Assembly (NCBI GenBank): GCA_021791015.1
Contig: JAJYFH010000024.1
Coordinates: 1-8,300 of the forward strand
DNA length: 8,300 nucleotides
Source of the DNA: a bacterium
GTDB taxonomy: Bacteria > Patescibacteriota > CPR2 > UBA1875 > JAJYID01
Direction of reading: 5' to 3'
The notes below the pieces were generated by a model. It saw only the letters and a program-made list of their open reading frames with translations. It made no database searches and had not been told where the DNA came from. The position numbers and the translations under genes were made by a program. Positions 4,024 through 8,300 of this stretch are shown here, piece after piece (position 1 is the stretch's first letter; each line of letters begins with the position of its first letter).

Positions 4024-5832
4024 ATGAATTTACGAAATGTTGCAATCATAGCTCATGTTGACCATGGCAAGACCACTCTAGTCGATGGGCTCTTAAAGCA
4101 GTCGAAAACCTTCCGCGAAAACGAGGCGGCTTTTTCACAAACTTTGATAATGGACTCAAATGACCAGGAGCGCGAGCGCGGGATTACTATTCTCGCCAAG
4201 AACACGGCGGTCAAGTACGGCGACACGAAAATAAACATTATCGACACGCCGGGACACGCTGACTTTGGCGGCGAAGTTGAGAGGACTTTGAATATGGCAG
4301 ACGGCGCTATTTTGGTCATTGATGCTCACGAAGGACCGATGCCGCAAACCAAATTTGTTTTAAAAAAAGCGCTTGAGATTGGGCTCAAGCCGATAGTTGT
4401 TATAAACAAAATCGACAAACCAAATGCCCAGATTGATGTGGTGATAAGTAAAACTCACGATCTTTTTCTGGACTTGGCAACGGACGTTGACCAGTTGGAC
4501 TTCCCGATTTACTTTGCCATTGCTCGTGATGGAAAAGCTTGGAGTGAAATACCGGAAGATATGAACAAAAAAACAGATTTAACCTGTATTTTCGAGGCAA
4601 TTGTCGAGCACGTTCCAGCGCCAGAAGTCGAAGAAGGTAAGTTTCAAATGCTGGTAACTTCTCTGGAAAGCGACAGTTTTCAAGGCAAGCATGCCGTGGG
4701 TAGAATTAAAAGGGGAAATATTCAGCCAGGAAAAACCATTACATTAATCAAGAAAGACGGCAGCACGGAAATTTCTAGAATCGATAAAGTTTATGTGTCT
4801 CAAGGATTAAAGAAAATGGAAGTGGCAGATGCGCCGGCCGGCGAAATCGTGGCCTTGACTGGAATTCGAAATGCCGGGATTGGCGACACCGTGGCGGATA
4901 GCGGCAATCCGGAAGCCCTGCCGACCATTGAGATAGAAGAACCGACCTTAAAAATGTCAGTTGCCGCCAATACTTCTCCTTTTGCCGGCAAGGAAGGCCA
5001 GTTTGTGACCGGCCGGCAGATCCTGGAGAGGATTAAAAAAGAGTTAGAAACCAATGTATCGCTCAAAATGGAAATGGGAAATGCCGGAGATTACATCCTT
5101 TCCGGACGCGGCGAACTGCATTTGTCTGTATTTATCGAAACTTTGCGACGCGAAGGTTATGAGCTTGAAGTTGGCAAACCTCAAGTTATTACGAAAGAAA
5201 TTGATGGAGTAAAATGCGAGCCGATGGAAGAACTGACTATCGATGTTGCAACTGAGCATGTCGGAGCTGTGACGGCTGAAGTCGGCAGGCGAAAAGGCGT
5301 TTTGATGAGCCAAGAAGAAAATACTGACGGAACAACCAGATTAATTTTCGAAATATCAACCAGAGGAATTCTCGGCCTTCGGAACCAACTGCTGACCTTG
5401 TCTCGCGGAACGGCCATTATGAACTCAATTTTCACCAAGTTTCAGCCAATGGGAACCGCCATACCAAAGCTTCGAAACGGTGCGATCATCGCTCACGAAT
5501 CGGGGAAAGCTGTCGCTTACGGCCTCTACAATGCCCAAGGTCGAGGCACAGTTTTTATAAAACCGCAGACGCAAGTGTATGAGGGTATGATAGTCGGCCT
5601 AAACTCCCGCGAAGGAGATCTTGAGGTAAATGTGACCAAAGAAAAGAAGCTGACCAATACTAGGGCCGCTGGTTCTGACGATGCGCTCGTTCTGACACCG
5701 CCGACAGTCTTCACCCTCGAACAATCCTTGGATTTCCTGGAAGATGACGAGCTTCTTGAAGTAACGCCGAAAAATTTAAGATTAAGAAAAAAATTACTAA
5801 ACAAAACCGCTCGCGCGAGGGCGAAAAAATAA
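4024..5832 (+). CDS. typA: Ribosome-associated GTPase TypA/BipA
   Basis: This 602-residue translational GTPase of the EF-G-like TypA/BipA family has the normal family length. It acts at the ribosome, with known roles in large-subunit assembly and in stress or cold adaptation. G1 is AHVDHGKT (10-17), G2 RGITI (52-56), G3 DTPGH (74-78) and G4 NKID (128-131). The fifth box, normally around an SA pair, reads FAIARDG (164-170), a mild departure. After the G domain come a beta-barrel domain II, an EF-G-like domain III, and the TypA-specific C-terminal end (SRGTAIMNSIF, then AYGLYNAQGRG, then NVTKEKKLTN.RAAGSDDAL.L.PP), closed by a basic tail LRLRKKLLNKTARARAKK. The start follows AGGG at seven bases. 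It stands alone behind its own promoter and a long leader with several possible control elements. The kinase gene follows after 22 bases. Confidence 0.97.
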   Translation: MNLRNVAIIAHVDHGKTTLVDGLLKQSKTFRENEAAFSQTLIMDSNDQERERGITILAKNTAVKYGDTKINIIDTPGHADFGGEVERTLNMADGAILVIDAHEGPMPQTKFVLKKALEIGLKPIVVINKIDKPNAQIDVVISKTHDLFLDLATDVDQLDFPIYFAIARDGKAWSEIPEDMNKKTDLTCIFEAIVEHVPAPEVEEGKFQMLVTSLESDSFQGKHAVGRIKRGNIQPGKTITLIKKDGSTEISRIDKVYVSQGLKKMEVADAPAGEIVALTGIRNAGIGDTVADSGNPEALPTIEIEEPTLKMSVAANTSPFAGKEGQFVTGRQILERIKKELETNVSLKMEMGNAGDYILSGRGELHLSVFIETLRREGYELEVGKPQVITKEIDGVKCEPMEELTIDVATEHVGAVTAEVGRRKGVLMSQEENTDGTTRLIFEISTRGILGLRNQLLTLSRGTAIMNSIFTKFQPMGTAIPKLRNGAIIAHESGKAVAYGLYNAQGRGTVFIKPQTQVYEGMIVGLNSREGDLEVNVTKEKKLTNTRAAGSDDALVLTPPTVFTLEQSLDFLEDDELLEVTPKNLRLRKKLLNKTARARAKK

Positions 5833-5840
5833 ACAAGAAA

Positions 5841-5849
5841 TGTTATACT
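5841..5849 (+). promoter_or_regulatory. Extended -10 promoter placing transcription start at the kinase ATG
   Basis: TGTTATACT is an extended -10 with one change from the TATAAT consensus; the -35 region is poor. The hexamer ends five bases before the ATG at 5855. Transcription would start at or beside the A of the start codon, giving a leaderless message. No Shine-Dalgarno is present in front of this ATG. Confidence 0.55.
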
Positions 5850-5854
5850 AGGCT

Positions 5855-6433
5855 ATGGAGAATCACCTCTTCGCATTTATCGGGATAGCGGCTTCGGGCA
5901 AAACCGAAGTGGCGCGCCATGTCTGCAGGAAGCATGGATTTCGCTACATTCCGTCTGTCACGTCGCGTCCGCCAAGGCCCGGAAACACCGACGAATACAA
6001 GCATATTTCAAAAAAGCAGTTTGAGAATCACATCGAAAAAGGCGACTTTCTGGAATACACTTTCTTTAACGGAAATTATTACGGGAAATTAAAGGAAGAT
6101 GTGCGCGCTCATCTTGAAAAAGGGCACTGCGTCTATACGCTCACCGCTGATCAAGTGAAGAACCTAAAGAATCAGCATCCAAAAATGCAGCTTGTGTGGG
6201 TGACACCGGAGGAACCGGTTTTTGAAATAATAGAAAAGAGATTACGAAACAGAAATGTTCACTCTAGAGAGGAGATTTCCGGAAAAATGACCACGGCTTA
6301 CGAGGAACTTGAGATAATTAAAGAGCTGCATAAAGACAACTTCATAGACCACGTTATCACCACAGTAGAATCGGACTACGATTTTGCCCTAAACCAGATG
6401 GATGAAGCAGTTAAAAAGACTGTAAAGAAATGA
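5855..6433 (+). CDS. Guanylate-kinase-like P-loop kinase
   Basis: This 192-residue protein has the guanylate kinase fold, near the usual 190-210 residues. The P-loop GIAASGKT spans 10-17. The GMP-phosphate region SVTSRPPRPG (34-43) keeps Ser34, Arg38 and Arg41. FLEYTFFNGNYYG (65-77) keeps Glu67 and Tyr76. In true guanylate kinases YYGTS and a D(V/I)D.QG segment also help bind guanine. Here they read YYGKLK (75-80) and YTLTADQV (94-101), so the Ser and Asp that contact the base appear lost. The lid region RLRNRNVHSREEISGKM (129-145) is normal. It may be a divergent GMP kinase or act on another substrate; PhnN (ribose bisphosphokinase) is a relative that also departs at these sites. The gene appears leaderless and overlaps the HD gene by ATGA. 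Confidence 0.8.
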   Translation: MENHLFAFIGIAASGKTEVARHVCRKHGFRYIPSVTSRPPRPGNTDEYKHISKKQFENHIEKGDFLEYTFFNGNYYGKLKEDVRAHLEKGHCVYTLTADQVKNLKNQHPKMQLVWVTPEEPVFEIIEKRLRNRNVHSREEISGKMTTAYEELEIIKELHKDNFIDHVITTVESDYDFALNQMDEAVKKTVKK

Positions 6434-7017
6434 ATCAAGAACAAGTCATTAAAGAAATTTCAAATTTAGTGCTAAACGAGTGCAAAACGAACGGTTTCCT
6501 ATGGTTCTATGAGGTTCACTTGCTTCCGGCGGTGAAAAGCGCAGAGGAGATACTTGCGTTATATCCGGAAGCAGACAAGGATATTGTCATGCCGGCGATA
6601 TGGCTTCATGACATTGCAAAAATCACTCAGAAAGATAGGGAGGGTTTTGAGGATATTCACTCAGTGCATCACATCGAGGGCGCAAAGATGGCAGCTGAGA
6701 TACTGACTGATTGCAAAGCAGATCCAAAATCTTTAGAAAAAATTACAAACTGCATTCTAAGGCATCGAAACTCGGGTAACTACAAGGCCGAGACATTGGA
6801 GGAAAAAGTTGTGGCAGCGGCAGATACTTTGTCCCACTTTCGAAGCGTTTTCTATTTGATCCACCATAAATTTCACCCGGAAAGCACAATTGCCGAGATG
6901 AAAGAAAAGCAACTGTCAAAACTTGGTAGGGATTGGGAAGATTTGATTCTTTTGCCAAAAGTCCAGCCTCTGGCAGAAAATGAATTCAAGGTACTCAAAA
7001 AACTGATGGAGTCTTAA
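6430..7017 (+). CDS. HD-domain phosphohydrolase
   Basis: This 195-residue HD-superfamily protein is probably a soluble metal-dependent phosphohydrolase. The metal site is readable in order: His30 in FYEVHLLPAV, His60-Asp61 in AIWLHDIAKI, His81 in HSVHHIEGAKMA, His112 in CILRHRN, and Asp132 in VAAADTLSH. This six-ligand pattern (H...HD...H...H...D) suggests a functional site. Many proteins of this type act on nucleotides or nucleotide signals, but the substrate cannot be assigned. Its ATG overlaps the kinase stop as ATGA (6430-6433), with no strong Shine-Dalgarno, so translation is probably coupled. A kinase and a phosphohydrolase produced together would suit opposing or sequential steps on a phosphorylated nucleotide or sugar, an inference. 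The protein is complete and ends with TAA at 7015-7017. Confidence 0.85.
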   Translation: MNQEQVIKEISNLVLNECKTNGFLWFYEVHLLPAVKSAEEILALYPEADKDIVMPAIWLHDIAKITQKDREGFEDIHSVHHIEGAKMAAEILTDCKADPKSLEKITNCILRHRNSGNYKAETLEEKVVAAADTLSHFRSVFYLIHHKFHPESTIAEMKEKQLSKLGRDWEDLILLPKVQPLAENEFKVLKKLMES

Positions 7018-7057
7018 GTTCTTTGTTATTTTAGACATACAAAACTTTCAACCGTTT

Positions 7058-7066
7058 TGCTAGATT
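7058..7066 (+). promoter_or_regulatory. Possible extended -10 promoter of the DUF5335 gene
   Basis: TGCTAGATT fits an extended -10 (four of six in the hexamer) and ends six bases before the ATG at 7073. This is the same leaderless geometry as the kinase gene. The GAGG at 7068-7071 is one base from the ATG, too close to serve as a Shine-Dalgarno. No good -35 is seen. Confidence 0.35.
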
Positions 7067-7072
7067 TGAGGC

Positions 7073-7429
7073 ATGGATCAAAAATTACCAAGAGAGAATT
7101 GGGTTGAGTTTTTAAATAGCTTTGCCAAAAGCAATGAAGGCAAGATGGTCAGCCTTTATGTCGAGGCGGGCGAAGGCGAAAGGCAGATTGGCGAGAATAA
7201 TCTCATCGCTTTTGAAGGCGATTGCGCCGGGGAAATAGTGAATGGTGTCAAGGTTGTCATTGGAGGCGAAGGGGAAAATTTTGAAAATCTTGTGCATTAT
7301 ATAAAGACGCCGGCCTCGATTGTTTATGAAGAGAACGAGGAAAAAGGCACTATCGAGAAATTGGCGCTTACAAGCCAGAATGGCACAAAAACAATCCTTG
7401 AGCCGGTCGACGAAGATTTGGTTGTGTGA
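7073..7429 (+). CDS. DUF5335-like protein
   Basis: This acidic protein of 118 residues resembles the DUF5335 family. It opens LPRENWVEFLNSFAKSNEGK (5-24), close to the family's IPRE.W..F...FSR.HEGW. It then has MVSLYVEAG (25-33), a GI-like strand with D50, the VVIGG strand, then LVHYIKTPASIVYEE (73-87) matching L.H.I..P..V, and closes TSQNGTKTILEP (100-111), matching S.DG..TLL.F. The family is mostly beta-strand, cytosolic and uncharacterised. There is no signal peptide or membrane segment. It seems to have its own promoter 55 bases after the HD gene. Its stop TGA shares a base with the ATG of the DUF488 gene. Family assignment is from memory of the pattern and is moderately sure. Confidence 0.6.
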   Translation: MDQKLPRENWVEFLNSFAKSNEGKMVSLYVEAGEGERQIGENNLIAFEGDCAGEIVNGVKVVIGGEGENFENLVHYIKTPASIVYEENEEKGTIEKLALTSQNGTKTILEPVDEDLVV

Positions 7430-7770
7430 TGATTGAAATAGCGCGGATTTATGATAAAAAACAACCCGAAGGATACAGAATTCTGGTTGACCGCATGTGG
7501 CCTAGAGGTGTGACAAAAGAAGAGGCTCGTCTGGATTTATGGTTGAAGGATGTCGCGCCTTCCTCGGATTTGCGCCGATGGTTTGGGCACGATCCGGCGA
7601 AGTGGAAAGAGTTCGAGAAGCGGTATTTTAAAGAGTTAAATGCTAAACAGGAAGACATCCAAATTATCTTAGATTATGCAAAAGAAAAGGATGTTGTTTT
7701 GCTTTATGCCGCCAAAGTCATCGAACACAACAACGCAGTTGCACTGAAAGAATATTTGGAAAGAAAATAA
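7429..7770 (+). CDS. DUF488 family protein, YeaO type
   Basis: This 113-residue protein of the DUF488 family is of the short YeaO-like type; its function is unknown. Conserved blocks are IARIYD (4-9), YRILVDRMWPRGVTKEEA (16-33), DLWLKDVAPS..LR.WFGHDP.KW (36-59) and VVLLYAAK...HNNAVAL near the end. I chose the ATG at 7429 over the in-frame GTG one codon earlier, because TGATG (7427-7431) places stop and start on a shared A, a common coupling arrangement. No separate Shine-Dalgarno is evident. The gene ends 15 bases before a strong hairpin that should end the transcript. It is cytosolic and complete, with no truncation. Confidence 0.88.
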   Translation: MIEIARIYDKKQPEGYRILVDRMWPRGVTKEEARLDLWLKDVAPSSDLRRWFGHDPAKWKEFEKRYFKELNAKQEDIQIILDYAKEKDVVLLYAAKVIEHNNAVALKEYLERK

Positions 7771-7785
7771 TTGCAAACGGAAAAA

Positions 7786-7818
7786 CGGCGCGCCGCGAAA
7801 GCGGAGCGCCGGTTATTA
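7786..7818. terminator. Bidirectional intrinsic terminator between convergent genes
   Basis: CGGCGC (7786-7791) pairs with GCGCCG (7806-7811). Inside it CCGC (7793-7796) pairs with GCGG (7801-7804) around a GAAA tetraloop, with one G.A mismatch between the two stems. On the minus strand the hairpin is followed by TTTTT (complement of 7781-7785), a good terminator for the cupin gene, whose stop is 32 bases away. On the plus strand it is followed by GTTATTATT, a weaker tract that can still end the DUF488 transcript. Confidence 0.85.
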
Positions 7819-7843
7819 TTCCTGCTGAAATAGCTTTGGAAAT

Positions 7844-8209
7844 TCAAGCTTTTTCAACTAAATCCTTGTCGTAGCCCTGGCCAATGGTAATGAAGCAGAC
7901 GCTGTCTTCGCGGCAGGCCAGCATGTGCCAGACATTGTCTGGAATTAGGACCATGTCGCCTTCCTTAGCAACGCCGAGGAGGTCGGATTCCACCCAGAAT
8001 TCGATCTGACCCCTGGCGACAAAGTACGTCTCGAAGCCGGGGTGGCGATGACGGCTTGTTGCTTCGTTCTTTGCCAAGGACTGAACTAGGCCGATGTGGA
8101 GGTTAATCCCCATCTTTATGTATAGTGCCGGTGAAGCCTTGGAAGGACTGCCAATTTTCGGCGGATTTGTTAGGAGCATCGCTCCCTTGAAGTCAGGCTT
8201 GGAACTCAC
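7844..8209 (-). CDS. Single-domain cupin protein
   Basis: This 121-residue protein has one cupin beta-barrel. Motif 1 is complete: H54-R-H56-PGF-E60, then G67, giving the HxHx3E metal ligands. Motif 2 is GDMVLIPDNVWH (84-95), with His95 as fourth ligand; the Asn that often follows is absent. Metal binding is therefore likely. Cupins range from isomerases to oxygenases and sugar-binding regulators, so no reaction is assigned. The start is GTG at 8209-8207, chosen because GGGTGAT (8222-8216) pairs with the 16S tail six bases upstream, and a stop lies further upstream in frame without another usable start. The N-terminus is not a signal peptide. The gene is convergent with the DUF488 gene and shares the hairpin terminator. 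Confidence 0.88.
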   Translation of the reverse strand: MSSKPDFKGAMLLTNPPKIGSPSKASPALYIKMGINLHIGLVQSLAKNEATSRHRHPGFETYFVARGQIEFWVESDLLGVAKEGDMVLIPDNVWHMLACREDSVCFITIGQGYDKDLVEKA

Positions 8210-8215
8210 TTCTAT

Positions 8216-8225
8216 ATCACCCTTT
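8216..8225 (-). promoter_or_regulatory. Shine-Dalgarno deciding the GTG start of the cupin gene
   Basis: On the minus strand the sequence reads AAAGGGTGAT, of which GGTGAT is complementary to the 16S rRNA 3' region (ATCACC). It lies six bases before the GTG. This supports GTG over the later in-frame ATG at codon 11. Confidence 0.65.
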
Positions 8226-8262
8226 CGGTAGATAGTTGGCTAAATAGTAAGAAGTGCAACGG

Positions 8263-8268
8263 AATATA
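8263..8268 (-). promoter_or_regulatory. Possible -10 box for the cupin gene
   Basis: On the minus strand TATATT (five of six to consensus) lies about 55 bases upstream of the GTG start. No clear -35 is seen at the usual distance, so this is only a candidate. The rest of 8226-8300 shows no gene. Confidence 0.25.
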
Positions 8269-8300
8269 CTAACATAAAAACTATCATTAGTCGAGATGAA

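Noticed and set aside
4053..5804. Several long open frames on the minus strand inside typA
   Set aside because: They are shadows of a strongly conserved plus-strand gene, with no ribosome binding sites and no recognisable protein families.
7426..7428. GTG at 7426 as the start of the DUF488 gene
   Set aside because: It adds only one residue. The ATG at 7429 gives the common TGATG coupling with the preceding stop and matches the family N-terminus.
8231..8285. GATAGTT (8231-8237) and AACTATC (8279-8285) as an operator flanking the cupin promoter
   Set aside because: The match is only seven bases, does not extend, and lies in AT-rich sequence where it is expected by chance.

Overview
The window looks like chromosomal DNA from a small-genome bacterium. 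The genes are compact and often overlap by a few bases. Base composition is moderate and mildly AT-rich in places. UGA is used as an ordinary stop (Nudix, kinase, DUF5335 and cupin genes), so the standard bacterial code applies. The mix of uncharacterised small proteins, an isolated TypA gene, possible leaderless starts and dispersed hairpin repeats would fit a Patescibacteria/CPR genome. This placement is an inference; nothing here fixes the taxon, and no rRNA or tRNA is present.

Layout, left to right. Bases 1-193 are the 3' end of a gene for a DUF5648-repeat protein. Bases 194-475 hold a hairpin repeat, a promoter and a possible 17-codon leader ORF. A tight four-gene operon follows (476-3628): a D-2-hydroxyacid-dehydrogenase-like protein with a degenerate active site, a stand-alone ACT-type protein, a Nudix hydrolase and an aldehyde dehydrogenase. 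The 395-base gap at 3629-4023 holds a second full hairpin repeat, a promoter, a second possible leader ORF overlapping a hairpin, a solo half-repeat and a perfect 7-1-7 palindrome. It leads into typA/bipA (4024-5832), the one clear core gene. Next come a guanylate-kinase-like P-loop kinase and an HD-domain phosphohydrolase overlapping by ATGA (5855-7017), then a DUF5335 protein and a YeaO-type DUF488 protein joined by TGATG (7073-7770). A strong hairpin at 7786-7818 lies between these and a convergent minus-strand cupin gene (7844-8209).

How the genes may work together. The four-gene operon combines NAD(P)-dependent redox proteins with an amino-acid-sensor-like ACT protein and a Nudix enzyme. 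This could be a small metabolic or aldehyde-handling module, but the substrate cannot be read from sequence. The kinase/HD pair suggests opposing steps in nucleotide metabolism.

The least ordinary signals are: (i) a repeat family whose two full copies differ by compensatory changes in a predicted stem; (ii) a 15-base promoter/start-region sequence shared by typA and the kinase gene, the latter apparently leaderless; (iii) the loss of two of three catalytic residues in the dehydrogenase-like protein; and (iv) two short leader ORFs. No CRISPR array, transposase, phage gene or defence system is visible.
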